Shown here one piece after another: positions 14,176-25,611 of a DNA stretch of 64,000 nt. Position numbers and translations under genes: made by a program. The notes beneath the pieces are model-generated. The model did no database searches. It saw only the letters and a list, made by a program, of their open reading frames with translations, and was not told the origin of the DNA. Positions within the stretch are counted from its first letter, which is position 1. The number at the start of each line of letters is the position of its first letter. Origin of the DNA: Tetracentron sinense (lineage: Eukaryota > Streptophyta > Magnoliopsida > Trochodendrales > Trochodendraceae); assembly GCA_015143295.1 (NCBI GenBank), contig CM026561.1:41110875-41174874 (forward strand). The letters run 5' to 3'.

Positions 14176-17090
14176 TTTTTTTTTTTTTGGAAGGTAAGCT
14201 GGGGTTAGGCAGACCCTGACCAGATATAGAAAAAGAAACCAATTACAATTGCTGGTACAACTTCCCAGCCCTATCCTCCGAAGAAAAAAAACAGGGTCTC
14301 CGGAAGAAACGGTGAGGGAGGAAAAAAAACCTGCGAAAAAGAAGCACAAAATCTCGCAAGAGAATCTGCAACACGGTTACATTCGCGCCACACATGAGAG
14401 ATTGAGAAAGATGATAGGTGAGTAAGAAGATGTTTTGCCACGCGGAAGTCACTTTTCCACTGCCAAGGAGGCTCAAAGATACCATTAAGGCAGTCGACCA
14501 CCCATTTAAAGTCGGAGTAAATACACAGTCGAACCGCTCCAAACTCAATCGCCATATTGATCCCAAAGACTATCGCTTTCAGTTCGAGAAGGCCTATATC
14601 TTCCCTAGGACAACCAACAGCAAAGGCCACACACTCAATCCCTGCTTGATCACGTAAAATGCCGCCCAAACCTGCCATAGTGTCACGAAGAGACCCATCT
14701 GTGTTAAGGGCCCACCATCCACTAGGAGGAGGTATCCACGAGCAATGCTGACCCCCAGGAGCAACAAAATCGACTTCTATACCCCAATTAGCCAATAGCT
14801 CTCGAGTACTAGTCGAACTTTCCACCACCTGCCTTTCAAGAGAGAACCGACTTCTCGAAGAAAATTTTATTTGCTTGATAATAGCACCGGGTTCCCTGAG
14901 AATGTTCTTGAAGATTCTGAAATTTCTCTCTTGCCAGATGTAGTAGATGGTTGCACTGATGGCCACCTTTCTAACTCTTTGAATCAAGTTATTTCCCCTA
15001 CAAGAATGAAGAATCCAGGCTTTCACGTTTTCCCACCCCGGGGAGTGGGGATTATGCAACCCACACCAATCAAGTAAAGCATTCCAAATAGACCGAGAGT
15101 AAGGGCATGTAAAGAAGAGATGATCCATACTTTCCGAAGAGGACCAACAAAAAACGCACCTAGAAACCTGGAGAATGGAATGGCGCACCAAAAAGTCTTG
15201 GGTTTTTAGAGCATTAGACCAAGCCATCCATGCGATCATGCTATGCCGAGGGATATTCGAGTTAAACCAGAATAGTTTGTCCCACTCCACCTTTGGATTC
15301 GCCACCCGGATGTGTTCCCATGCTGACTTCAGAGAGTAAACTCCATTTGGATTTGGTTTCCACACAATCTGATCTTCCTCATCTTCCACCAACAGAGAAC
15401 TGCTAGGGAGCTCCCTCCAAATTTCCACCAAATCCGCCGAGCGAGCTGTAGGGGGATCCCATTCACCCTCATTGATTATACTTGCCACCAATGCCGACTT
15501 TGGTAAACCGACATCATAACGGTCACCCAATTCTTCCACCAAAATTCCTTTAGGATGCCAAGGATCAAACCAAATGGAAGTTCTCCTACCATTGCTAATA
15601 AGATGAGTGATGAGCTCCTTTGCCTTTTCTCGACATCGAAGGGTATTTCGCCAACCCCAAGAGCAATCACCTGGGATTGTCATAGTCCAAAAATGCCTCT
15701 GCTTAATCAAATTACCGTAAACCCACGAGACCCAAAGGTTATTTTTTCGTGAAGCAATCTCCCACACCATACGAAGGGAAGCTGCCACATTCCAATCCTT
15801 GATGCGTCTGATAGCCAATCCACCCTCCTGTGATGGACAGCACACACGTTTCCAACTGATAGGCACAATCTTCTGACATTCGAGGGCGCCTGACTATAAA
15901 AAGTGGCAACAAATTTGTTCAATCTTTTTCATTATGCTTTTTGGTAACATAAAACAACTGGTCCAGAACACTTGAGAGCTCATCAATACAGATTTTATCA
16001 ATTCCACACGCCCCGCATAAGATAACATACGCCCTCGCCATGCTTGAACTTTTCTGGTTATCTTCTCCACTAAGGGCTGGCATTGGGCTGGAGAGATTTT
16101 TCCTGAAGACAAAGGTAAACCCAAGTAAGCTACAGGGAGGACACCCACCTTGAAATTCAAAATCTCCTTGATGCGATGTTCTGTTCTTGAAGGAGTAGCT
16201 GCAAAAAAAATTTGAGATTTGTTTACATTTGGCTTGAGGCTGGATCTTTGCGAAAAGTCCTTAAGAATCGACAAGAGGTTACTAGTTGATTGCTCATCTG
16301 CCTGGAGAAACACAAACAAATCGTCAGCAAAACAAAGATGTGAAACCAAGGGGTTTACGCATCTGGGGTGTGGGATAATAACTCTAGATGTAGCCGCTGT
16401 GTTTAGGTTGCTAGACAGTCCCTCCATGGCAAGCACAAACAAAAAAGGAGATAAGGGGTCGCCTTGTCGAAGTCCTCGAGAGCTATCGAAGTACCCCGCT
16501 AGAGAGCCATTCAAGTTGATCGAGAACTTTGGAGTCGAAATAAGGCACTTGATCCACCTTAAAAATCCACTAGGAAAACCCATTAAGTCCATCACTTTTA
16601 GCAGATACGCCCAGTTCACGGTATCATAAGCTTTCCTTAAGTCTATCTTTATCGCACACCTTGGCGTTCCGGAAGAGCGGTGGTAATTTCTCACAATCTC
16701 ATGGGTTAGGAGAATATTATCCGCAATTTGGCGGCCTGGGACAAAAGCAGACTGGTTTTGGCTCACCAACTCTTGTATGATCCCCCGAATCCGATTAGCT
16801 AACACCTTGGCAATACATTTATAGACCACGTTACACAAAGAAATAGGTCGGAAATCTGAAAATGAATTTGGGCTTGAAACCTTGGGGATTAGCGTTATCA
16901 AGGTGGAGTTGATTTCCCTTAGCAACTTCCCAGATCTAAAGAAAGACAGGATGGCTAAAACCACATCGTCCCCAACTATGTCCCAACATATTTTAAAAAA
17001 ATGGGAGGAGAACCCATCTGGACCTGGAGCACTATCACTGTCAATCTCAAACATGACTATAAAGACCTCCCAAGCCATCACACACATAAA
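14176..17090 (-). mobile_element. 5'-truncated LINE (L1-type) with RT, zinc-binding and RNase H domains
   Basis: Minus-strand non-LTR retroelement ending in a poly-A tail (a T run from 14176 on the plus strand). Reverse transcriptase lies in the frame 15894-17087: APGPDGFSSHFF, the RGLRQGDPLSPFLF motif and the catalytic block CFADDLFVF are present. A second frame, 14271-15866, encodes the zf-RVT region (RCVFCWSSSESMDHLFFTC) followed by an RNase H domain (NTDGS, ELKA, YSD, RVADSLA). The two frames are separated by a frameshift or stop near 15870-15900, so ORF2 is broken. ORF1, the endonuclease and the start of RT are missing. No convincing target-site duplication was found. Likely an inactive insertion. 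Confidence 0.9.
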
Positions 17091-18117
17091 GAATATTCAA
17101 ATAATAAAAGTGGATATAACTTTTTCTTGAATAGATTGCATATGTGGATTTTGTTTGTGCCAACAACTTATTGATTCTTTATCGTTTTGGGCTACAAACA
17201 CCGTTGCAGTCAAGTTTTAGTCAAAGTAAGAACCGATTGCAACAAATAATTATTTCGGCATGAGCTATCTCATGGTTCCATGTGGGATCTCCTCTAACTC
17301 ACTTAATCAACTCCATTAACTATTTGGGAAGACCAAAATATACATACCACCTTTTGAAATTGGTTTGATGTTCAGCCTTCTAGAAAAATCTTTCCCACGA
17401 GTTAAGCTAAATTAATGTGAGAAATAAAAGACAATTGAGTAGTGTTAGCTCACCCCACATTGGGCTAAATAATTGAATGTTTTCCCATTCTCTCTCTCTT
17501 TAAATGTGTAACAATGTATATGAGTTATATATCAATGTATAAAGTATGTATATTAATATATAGTAGTATATATACATTGTCAATTGTAACAATATGGGCA
17601 ATGCTAGCTACATTTTATTTCAAATTCACTTTCTTTATAAGCAAGACATGTGTTGTTATCTTCCATTAAAAGAAAGACACGTGTTTTTCACTAACACTCT
17701 CTCCAATAAAAAGAGAGCGAGTCTCAAAGAAAGTGATGTATATTGTTATAACAGTGTTATGTTAATAGATAATAATGTATACCTCTGATACAGTGCTATA
17801 CACTCATATATTACACTTTTTATAAGTATTATACTATAATAGTACATATTATATAATATTTACTAAGGTTTTATATACATAATTTTATAAGACAATACAC
17901 TTATTAAATAAGGACGAGTTGGCCCGAGCAGTAATAAAGCCCACCCGGCCCAAGTAGGAAATGGATAGGGCTTGGGCCTATATATTAGGCACATATAGAA
18001 TTGGGCTGCCCAAGCTCAGCCCAAGCCTAGTCAAGCCCGGCCCTTAAACAACCCCAATATCTAAGTCTGTTTTGTGTGTGCAAGTACAAGAAAGATTCTT
18101 GTTTACACTCGCTAATA
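17091..18117. other. Intergenic region, no gene seen
   Basis: AT-rich spacer with TATA/ATAT tracts near 17520-17590 and 17800-17890. At about 17920-18050 there is a GGCCCAAG/CTTGGGCC-rich stretch that may be a decayed hAT-like MITE, but ends and duplications could not be set. Confidence 0.45.
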
Positions 18118-18579
18118 GCGTGCCATGCATATATTCCAACTATGTATATTTCGATAAAAGCACTCATAATGGATTGAGAAAATTTGACCATTAATAATTT
18201 GAAATTAACTATGAATTGGAGCTCTGATTGAAGAAATAATTGAAGCAACCCAAAAATTGTTGTATGACAATAGTAGTTTGGTAATTACAAATATAAAATA
18301 AAGATGTTCTGGCCACCTAATTTTTAATTGTAATCATCAAAATACCTCTGTTAAAGACGTTATTGGGTTACTTCGATTCTCTCTTAAACCGAGGGAGCTC
18401 CAGATCATAGTTAATCTATAATAATTCATACTTTTATTAATATTGCATAATGTAGTGTTAAGGACACAAACAAAAACCTGATAGGCTGCAATCCCAATTA
18501 ATTTGACTACTATATGTTCTAGTTAGCCAGCCACACTGAATCTAAGGACTTGATTTTTAGTATGGAGGGAAAACGAAAA

Positions 18580-18951
18580 GAAACCAAATCCTCTATTGTA
18601 AATCCGGTTATCAGTCGTTGAGATTGCCACATGTCCCTTTTGACACCCCCTTAACTGTGGTTAAGATTCACATACCCCTAGGGCCACCATCCTTATTTTT
18701 AAGAAAACAATATTAATTCTTTTTTTTAAAATTAAAAAACTGTTTTTAGGGTTTTTTTACTATTAAAATATTTTAAAAATAGAATTAATATTTTTTTTTA
18801 AAAAAAAACCAAAGAGGGGTGGGTGAACCCTAGGGGTAGGTGAATCTTAACCACAGTCAAAGGGTGTCAAAAGGGACAAGTGACAAGTGACAAGTGACAA
18901 GCAATAACCGGATTTGCCAAATCCGGTTATCACCGCAGAGGATTTGGCTTC
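18580..18951. mobile_element. Mutator-like foldback MITE, tip type A (distal copy)
   Basis: Termini GAAACCAAATCCTCT and, in reverse complement, GAAGCCAAATCCTCT. Flanks AAACGAAAA (18571-18579) and TAACGAAAA (18952-18960); the matching element in the other duplicate has TAACGAAAA on its left, so the original 9-bp target duplication was perfect. Nine bp is the Mutator-like signature. The arms include the palindromic tip AACCGGATTTGCCAAATCC, then CCCTTTTGACACC, TGTGGTTAAGATTCAC and CCCCTAGGG, mirrored on the right arm. It predates the segmental duplication. No coding capacity. Confidence 0.85.
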
Positions 18952-19658
18952 TAACGAAAAGACCCGTGCAAAAGAAAGAGAGAGAGATAAAAGGGTTGAA
19001 ATTTGTGCAAGGCTGGCAGGTGGGCCGGACCGAAACTAGTTGAAGCTCAATTTGATCAATCTGCACCAGGCCAAACGTAGATAGGGCGGGTCCAATCTCA
19101 ACCCAGACCATTAGACATTTTTGGGTTCATAGCTCGGCCTAAGTTGGACAATAACTTGGGAAAAGCAAAGTCCAATACCATGGCCTCTTTGTCACATTCA
19201 TCAAATACCTCCAAAAAAAAAGCATGCATGCACCCATGTAAGGGCCACATGGATTTTTGACTCTCACACTCGTTTTCTCCTTTGTGTTCAAGGCCAAGAA
19301 ATTCTCTCTTTCTCATACTGTCATACACAAAAGAAAAGAAAATAACCATTTTTTCTTCTTTCCTTCCTTGAACTCTACCATCTTCAATGTATCACTTCTT
19401 CTCTCTTCTCTATTCTCAGTCAGAAATGGCTGCCAAATCATTACTCTCTCTCTCTCTTGCCTTCTTAATGTAAAAAAGACAACATGAAGGCAGAGAGAGA
19501 GAGAGAGAGAGGTTAAGCCCTTTCTCATAGATGATCATCAAATGTATCTATCTAATGTTTCAATCTACCTATCTATTTGTTTGTCTATACATCTATACCA
19601 AAGAGTCAAAATAAATAATAAGGAAAGGGAGAAAGATGAAGGTACTGCATGGTAGGCT

Positions 19659-19808
19659 TTATTCCTGTCTAGGTCGCGCCAGCCAGAGCGAGCTGAGAGC
19701 TTGGAGCCGGTGGAAGTGCTCGGTGATCGCCAGAAAACACCTCGCTGTTTGACGGGTTGTGAGGATCTGGTAAATCCGGTGAAGGGTCTGTTGCCTCAGA
19801 TTATCTGC
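19659..19808 (-). pseudogene. Extra copy of the TGA factor last exon, intact (duplicated terminal exon)
   Basis: 150 nt, preceded by a normal acceptor (TTTACAG) and ending in TAA. It encodes ADNLRQQTLHRIYQILTTRQ and continues to SSLWLARPRQE, the C-terminal end of the TGA domain. It is identical to the proximal last exon 26075-26224 except at one base, which changes Asp413 (GAC at 26186-26188) to Tyr (TAC at 19770-19772). It lies 6.4 kb downstream of the proximal exon on the same strand and in the correct phase. Splicing from the donor after 28684 to this acceptor would give a full-length protein if transcription read through the proximal poly-A site. It could be an alternative terminal exon or a duplication relic; no expression evidence is available here. 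Confidence 0.85.
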
Positions 19809-20571
19809 CTGTAAATGTAAGAGAAGAAGTACTACCCATCACTTTAAATTATTAGAACTCATTACTACTATATACTCTTCTCTCATAAACGGATATGACA
19901 ATAATGCTCTCTTTGTTTCATTGTAAAATAGGAGAAATAAATGAATTTAAAGGAAAATGTCTTTTTCCGTGTGTATTTTCTTTAGGACCATTGACATTTT
20001 ATGTGAAATTAATTTGTTTTCCCTATTTTACATAGAAAGGAACCGAGCATATGAGGAGGAAAAGCTGCCATGTTTTTGTCTTTTGCTCATTTTACTATAT
20101 TGCTAGCCCCACTCTCATGTATTTCACTCTCCCCTTTTCCAAATTCCAACCATATAAAGGGGAGGAGACTAGGGCTAGCACCCCCTTGTACTGATTAATA
20201 TACATAGAGGACTATAAAATGACTTATAACTCCCATGACTTTGTGTTTGTGAAAGTAAATAAAGAAAGGTGACTAGTCTGTGGTAACTTTGATAAACAGT
20301 CAAATGCAGCCAAATAATAATAAATTATAGGGTTTTTTTCGTCCTTTAGTGGATTACTGTATTTTCTTCCTGCGGTGGATAACTTTGGTAAATAGTCAAA
20401 TGGGCAAAGAGAAAGAAAAGATAAGGGTATAGATTCGATCAATGTATATGACTTTGTCTTTACTGTTTTATTTAAAAATTGAAAGTGAGGGGAGCTCCGG
20501 TTCAAGAGGTTTTGATGGAGCTCCCATTTAAGTGTATAAAAGGTGGCAACCATGTAATAATTTAAAAACTG

Positions 20572-20728
20572 TCAGCAAAGGTTTTATCTCCATAATTATA
20601 AAAGTTTAAATACAAAACAAATTAAAGATCCGCTCCGCTCCGCGGTGGAAAGCAGCAAAGGTTTTATCTCCATAATTATAAAAGTTTAAATACAAAACAA
20701 ATTAAAGATCCGCTTCGCAGTGGAAAGG
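20572..20728. repeat. Small tandem duplication inside the distal copy
   Basis: Two adjacent 78-79 bp units beginning CAGCAAAGGTTTTATCTCC. The proximal copy of the segmental duplication (about 26961-27025) has only one, so this duplication occurred after the larger one. Confidence 0.85.
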
Positions 20729-21195
20729 CAGATCGAGCTCCCCTTTCTACCTATTTGTTGGCTTTTCTGCCGTGAAGCAGAGCTCCGCCTCAAAATTACA
20801 GAACCTCTAGAAGTGGAGTTCCACCTCATATAAACTCTTAAAAATTACAAGGGTCAATAAAACAGCCTGATTAAGACCTAAAAATGAGATTTGCGTGTAG
20901 TCGTATACGTCGTGGTTGACTACAATTATGGCCATATTTAGTAGACAATGTGATCATATATAATTAGTATTATTTGTATGATATGTAGACCATAAATAAG
21001 ATCCACAAATAACACATTTTTTATATATATAATATGTGGATCTAGGAGTGGAAATTTCTGACCCAAAAGGTACCCTTGGCGAACTTGCTGGACATTTTCA
21101 CGGGTTAGCTAGGCTTGATGCTTTTACCAGTGGATTAGCTTTGAATTAGGTTTCATCAGTCCATTTTATAAGTAGGTTGGGAACCCCAAACTATG

Positions 21196-21246
21196 GTAGT
21201 AACACCTACTTTTTTTTTTTTTTTTTTTATCAGTAGTAACACCTAC
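21196..21246 (-). mobile_element. Poly-A-only retroposon insertion with 14-bp target duplication
   Basis: GTAGTAACACCTAC occurs at 21196-21209 and again at 21233-21246, flanking 23 bp that read TGAT followed by about 19 A on the minus strand. The equivalent site in the proximal duplicate (about 27499-27513) has a single GTAGTAACACCTAC and no insert. This is the structure of an extremely 5'-truncated LINE or SINE insertion. Confidence 0.85.
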
Positions 21247-21465
21247 ATAATATTATTAACAAATTACAAATTGTTATACTTAGGCATTTACTTATATAAT
21301 TAAAGGTTTATAATAAAGTAAGATATAGCTTCTTTTGTTTTTCTAAAAATCATGGTTAGAATGATTAACCCTATGAGGTTAACCATAGGTGATGTATGGT
21401 GAAAAAGTGTTGAGATCAACGAGGTCAGCTTCCATCTTTCATTTCCCTTCTTTTAATAGTTTGTT

Positions 21466-22506
21466 GGAGAACATACATTTACACAATGAGGTTTGACAAA
21501 AATACAAATAGGCTCTCTCAGGTTTCAGAAAATACATTAGGTACCATTACTTTTTAAAATAATGACACTTACATCCTTTTCATCAGTTGATCATTAGTCA
21601 AGATAAAATGATATAAATTACCAAAAATACCCTCTCTACTAAAGTTGTCATTTTCCACTTTTCTCATGTATGAAATTGCCCCCTCACTTTTAAACGGAGC
21701 CAACTCCTCTACGGTGTTAACCGGATTTGACAAATCTCGTTATCACCCCTTGAAGTAGCCACGTGTCCCTTTTGACACCCCTTAACTGTGGTTAAGATTT
21801 ACTCACCCTTAAGGTTCACTCACCTATCCACTTGTCCATTTTTTACCATATTAAATTTTTTTTAAATTAAAAAATTATTTTTAAGGCTTTTATAATTTTA
21901 AAAAATTAATATTAAGAAAAAAGCCAAGGATGAATGGGTGAACCCTAGGAGTGGCCATGTGTCCTTTTTGACACCCCTTGAGGTAGCCATGTGTCCTTTT
22001 TGACACCCCTTAAATGGGGTTAGATTCACCCATCCCTAGGCTTCACCGGCCCATCCTTGGTTTTTTTAAAAAAATTAATTAAAAATATATATATTTTAGT
22101 ATTAAAAAAAACCTTAAAAATAGTTTTTTAATTTTTAAAAAAGAATTAATATGGTAGAAAAGTTAAGGAGTGTCAAAAGGGACATGTGGCTACTTCAAGG
22201 GGTGATAAACCGATTTGTTAAATCCGGTTATCACCGTAGAGGATTTGGCTTTATTTAAAAATAAGGGGACACTTTCGTATATGAGAAAAGTGGAAAAAGA
22301 CAACTTTAATAGAGAGGACATTTTTGGTAGTTTATACTACTTTATCACATGACATCACTATTCTGTCAGTTGACTAATGGTTAATTGATGGAAGAAGTAT
22401 ATGTGTCATTATTTTGAAAAGTAGGGATATCTAATGTATTTTTTAAAACCTGAGGGGGTCTATGTGTATTTTCATCAAATCTCACACGTGTAAATATATT
22501 TTCCCC
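21466..22506. mobile_element. Mutator-like foldback element with about 250-bp inverted arms
   Basis: Termini GGAGAACATACATTTACAC and, in reverse complement, GGGGAAAATATATTTACAC. An exact 9-bp duplication TAGTTTGTT flanks it (21457-21465 and 22507-22515). The two arms are near inverted copies for about 250 bp each. The centre is occupied by a second MITE (about 21696-22251) of tip type A. It lies between the two segmental duplicates. No coding capacity. Confidence 0.9.
21696..22251. mobile_element. Nested MITE, tip type A, with partial internal duplication
   Basis: Ends GGAGCCAACTCCTCT and, in reverse complement, AAGCCAAATCCTCT, with the AACCGGATTTGACAAATC-type tip palindrome. Near 21950-22020 the GCCATGTGTCCTTTTTGACA arm occurs twice, so the copy is rearranged. 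A clean 9-bp duplication was not found. Confidence 0.7.
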
Positions 22507-22515
22507 TAGTTTGTT

Positions 22516-22796
22516 TATTGGTTAGATGTAAGGTCAATTCCGCTCATAAGTGCTAACAAAAGGATAAAACATGTCTATTTTCCTTGTTTTATTCACATGT
22601 GATTCCATCTATCAAAACCGAACTTCTCTGCGCAATCCGAGTGTCAACAATTACGGCGGACTTGACCTGTTTTGCACCAACAACTGTGGGTTCACTAAAA
22701 TCGTTGAATTGGACCAACCGAACCGAACCAAGAACTGGTTCGTTACGAAACTAGCATGTGGTTCACACTACTACTCAGCGAATTAGGTAACCCTGT
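22516..22796. other. Spacer between the two segmental duplicates, no gene seen
   Basis: Short intergenic sequence between the foldback element and the start of the proximal duplicate; an open frame of 71 codons here has no recognisable features. Confidence 0.45.
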
Positions 22797-22964
22797 TATG
22801 CCATGCATAAATACCAACTATATATATTTCGGTAAAAGCACTCATAATGGATTGAGACAAATCTGACTACTGATAATTTGAGATTAACTAATATGAGTTC
22901 TTATTGAAGAGATAATTGGAACAACCCAAAAATTGTTTATGACAATAATAGTTTTGTAATTAAA

Positions 22965-23443
22965 ACGTGCTATGCACGTGAAAGAGGGGAAGGGGAGAGA
23001 GATTGGAAAGATGGACTTTAGTGAGAAAATTTTGAAAATTTTAACTTAAAGATAGGGTAATTAGTTGAAACTATCTCACAACACATGTCTCCATTTTTTC
23101 TATTGAAAAGTAGTTATAATGCAAAGAGGGTGTGCCTCTTTGTTGAAAGACCAAAAAGAGATGGAGCATTAGAGAAAATAAGGATAAGAATTTGAGGGAT
23201 TTATGAAGATATTGAGAGATTATTGTTAGTTGTAGTTGATATTACTTTAATACCCCCACTAACTTTTCTTATGCAAAATAAGATAACATAACATCTTATT
23301 TTTTTTATATAAAATTATGAATAAAATAGGAAAAATATAAAAGATTCATCCTTGTATCATAAAATTGGACTTATTAGGAATATTAGAAAAAAATCAATTA
23401 ACTTTTTAATCCCATTTCTCTCATTATAATAGTAGAGAAGAGA
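22965..23443 (-). mobile_element. Non-autonomous Helitron-like insertion
   Basis: On the minus strand the right end begins A then TCTCTTCTCTACTATTATAA, the plant Helitron 5' form. The left end has a perfect hairpin ACGTGC-ATA-GCACGT near the 3' end, but the expected CTAG is missing, so that end may be eroded. The distal duplicate near 18286-18304 lacks the segment, giving an approximate empty site. No coding capacity. Confidence 0.65.
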
Positions 23444-24017
23444 TAAAATACAGATGTTCTGGCCAACTAATTTTTAATTGTAATCATCAAATCTGTTAAA
23501 GACATTATTGGATTACTTCCATTCTCTCTTAAACTGCGGGAGCTCCTGTTCATAGGTAATCTCTAATAATTCATAGTTTTATTAATATATAAACAATGTA
23601 CTGTTGAGGACACACAAAAACCCTATAGGCTGCAATCCCAATTAATTTGACCAGTATATGTTCTAGTTAGCGAGCCACACTGAATCTAAGGACTTGATTT
23701 TAGTACGGAGGATAACGAAAAGAAACCATATCCTCTATGGCAAATCTGGTTATCACCCGGTTGCCACGTGTCCCTTTTGACACCCTTTAACTATGGTTAA
23801 GATTCACACACCCTTAGGATTCACCCACCCATCCTTGTTTTTAGAGTATTTTTACTATTAAAATATTTTAAAAAGAGAATTAATATTTTTTTCTTCTAAA
23901 ATCCAAGGATGGGTGGGTGCAGGATGGAGCCAAGGGGGGCCTGGGGCATGTGCCACCTCTAAAATTTTGAAAAAATAGATTTTTAATTTATTTATAAATG
24001 TATTACATATGGCATAA

Positions 24018-24376
24018 CATCCAATCACAGTCAATTGCAATTGAACTCGAGGAGAGTTCAATTGCACCCACAGGCCAACACGTGTCCCTTTTAACCCTTC
24101 TTAATGGCGGTTAAGCTTCACTAACCTTTGAGGTTCAACAATATAACTTTAGTTTTTAAAAAATATATTAAAAAATATTAATCATAAGGATTAAAAATCT
24201 ATAACTAGAGTTTAATATTTTTTTCAAAAAGCGAATGTTATATTGTTGAACCCCAAGGGTTAGTAAATCTTAACCACAATTAATAGGGTTAACAGGGACA
24301 CGTGTTAACCAGTGGGTATGATTGAACTCTCCCCGAGTTCAATCACGATTAGCTGTAATTGGATCTCAGGTGGGGG
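24018..24376. mobile_element. Palindromic MITE, tip type B
   Basis: Ends ATCCAATCACAGTCAATTG and, in reverse complement, ATCCAATTACAGCTAATCG. The tip palindrome is CAATTGAACTC-GAG-GAGTTCAATTG. Inner arms carry ACACGTGTCCCTTTTAA and the GGTTAAG-TTCACTAACC block, related to the type A arms. Target duplication not recognised. Confidence 0.7.
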
Positions 24377-24429
24377 CCCCTCAGCTTTTGAATTAAAAAA
24401 AAAATATTTTTTTTACTAAGGATTTAAAA

Positions 24430-24652
24430 TCCTCTATTATTATAACCGGACTCCTTGGAGTCGGTTACAACCCACACGTCAACACATGTCCCTTTTAATA
24501 CATCTTGATTGCGATTAAGATTCACTAACCCTTAGGGTTAAAACTACCTAACCTTGGTTTTTAGAAGAAAAAAAATTAACTCTATAGGTTAAAGTTGTTA
24601 ACTAGAGTGTTATAATCAGACTCCAAAGAGTTTGGTTATAACCTTAGAGGAT
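24430..24652. mobile_element. Palindromic MITE, tip type C
   Basis: Ends AATCCTCT with the tip palindrome AACCGGACTCCTTGGAGTCGGTT, followed by ACATGTCCCTTTTAA and GATTAAGATTCACTAACCC. The right arm is shortened. Target duplication not recognised. Confidence 0.6.
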
Positions 24653-25244
24653 TAGTCATGCATAGGGCACTTGTACCATTGACTTAATTTTTTTTATTTA
24701 TAATTATTTTGTTTAATTATTTAACAGGGTATAGCCATAGGGCAAGGGACAACTACTCTTGCAAGCAAGGAGATATAATATGTGTAACAAATTAGGATAT
24801 ATACAAAATGTATGGATGAAATGACCCACAAAGATAGACAATAAAAAAATTTAAAAAAAATCGGGGGCTCTGCCCCTGAACCCTGTCCCTTAATCTAAAT
24901 GTGCCTCCTCTATAGTAAAATCCTGGCTCCGCCCTGGGTGGGTGAACCCTCAGGGGGGTGAATCTTAACCATAGTTAAGGGGTGTCAAAGAGGGACACGT
25001 GGCAACCTCAAGGGGCGATAACCGGATTTGCCAAAGCCGGTTCACCGCAGAGGATTTGGCTTCTAACGTAAACGCCCGTGCAAAAGAAAGAGAGAGAGGG
25101 GTAAAAGGGTTGAAATATGTTCAAGGCTGGCAGGTGGGCCGGACCGAAACTAATTGAAGCTCTATTTGATCAATCTACCAGGGCCAAAGAGAAATAAGGA
25201 AAAGCAAAGTTCAATACAAAGGCCTCTTTGTCACATTCCTCAAA

Positions 25245-25611
25245 GGCACAGGATTCTCTCGAGTTGAACCCCTAGAGGTCGCCACGTGTCTCCTTTGACA
25301 CCCCTTAACCATGGGTAAGGTTCACCCACCCCTAGGGTTCACTAACCCATCCTTGGTTTTTTTTATTTATTATTAATTATTATTTTTTAAATTAAAAAAA
25401 CTGTTTTTAGAGTTTTTTAATATTAAAAATATTTTTTAAATAATTTTAAAAATAATAATTAATAAAAAAAAAAACCAAGGATGGGTTAGTGAACCCTAGG
25501 GGTGGGTGAACCTTACCCATGGTTAAGGGGTGTCAAAGGAGACACGTGGCGACCTCTAGGGATTCAACTCGAGAGGATTCTCTCGAGTTGAACTCGAGAG
25601 GATCCTGAGCC
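25245..25611. mobile_element. Mutator-like foldback MITE, tip type E, with preserved empty site
   Basis: Ends GGCACAGGATTCTCTCGAG and, in reverse complement, GGCTCAGGATCCTCTCGAG. Flanks TTCCTCAAA (25236-25244) and TTCATCAAA (25612-25620); the distal duplicate has a single TTCATCAAA at 19197-19205 with no insert. The tip contains a CTCGAGTTCAACTCGAG palindrome. Inner arms share GCCACGTGTC, TTTGACACCCCTTAACC and CCCCTAGGGTTCAC with type A. The interior is a near-perfect hairpin. Confidence 0.9.

Larger units (their letters stand above)
18118..21335. repeat. Segmental duplication, distal copy of the TGA gene 3' region
   Basis: This block aligns collinearly with 22797-27595. It runs from TGCCATGCATATATTCCAAC at the left to TTAAAGGTTTATAATAA at the right. 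It contains the shared MITE (18580-18951), the 3' untranslated region, a complete last exon (19659-19808) and about 1.4-1.5 kb corresponding to TGA intron 10. It is 1.6 kb shorter than the other copy because that copy received three transposon insertions. Nucleotide differences are roughly a few per cent where compared by eye. Confidence 0.9.
23920..24936. mobile_element. hAT-type non-autonomous element, 1.02 kb, carrying two nested MITEs
   Basis: Termini CAGGATGGAGCCA and, in reverse complement, CAGGGCGGAGCCA. An exact 8-bp duplication GGTGGGTG flanks it (23912-23919 and 24937-24944), and the distal duplicate has an uninterrupted site. Nested inside are a palindromic MITE of tip type B (about 24018-24376) and one of type C (about 24430-24652). 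No transposase remains. Confidence 0.9.
23722..25063. mobile_element. Mutator-like foldback MITE, tip type A (proximal copy), split by a hAT element
   Basis: Same insertion as 18580-18951. Left flank TAACGAAAA (23713-23721) and right flank TAACGTAAA (25064-25072). Its right arm is interrupted by the hAT element at 23920-24936; joining the outer parts gives a normal-length element like the distal copy. Confidence 0.85.

Noticed and set aside
16219..17130. Plus-strand open frames of 82-136 codons
   Set aside because: Antisense shadows of the LINE reverse transcriptase frame 15894-17087.
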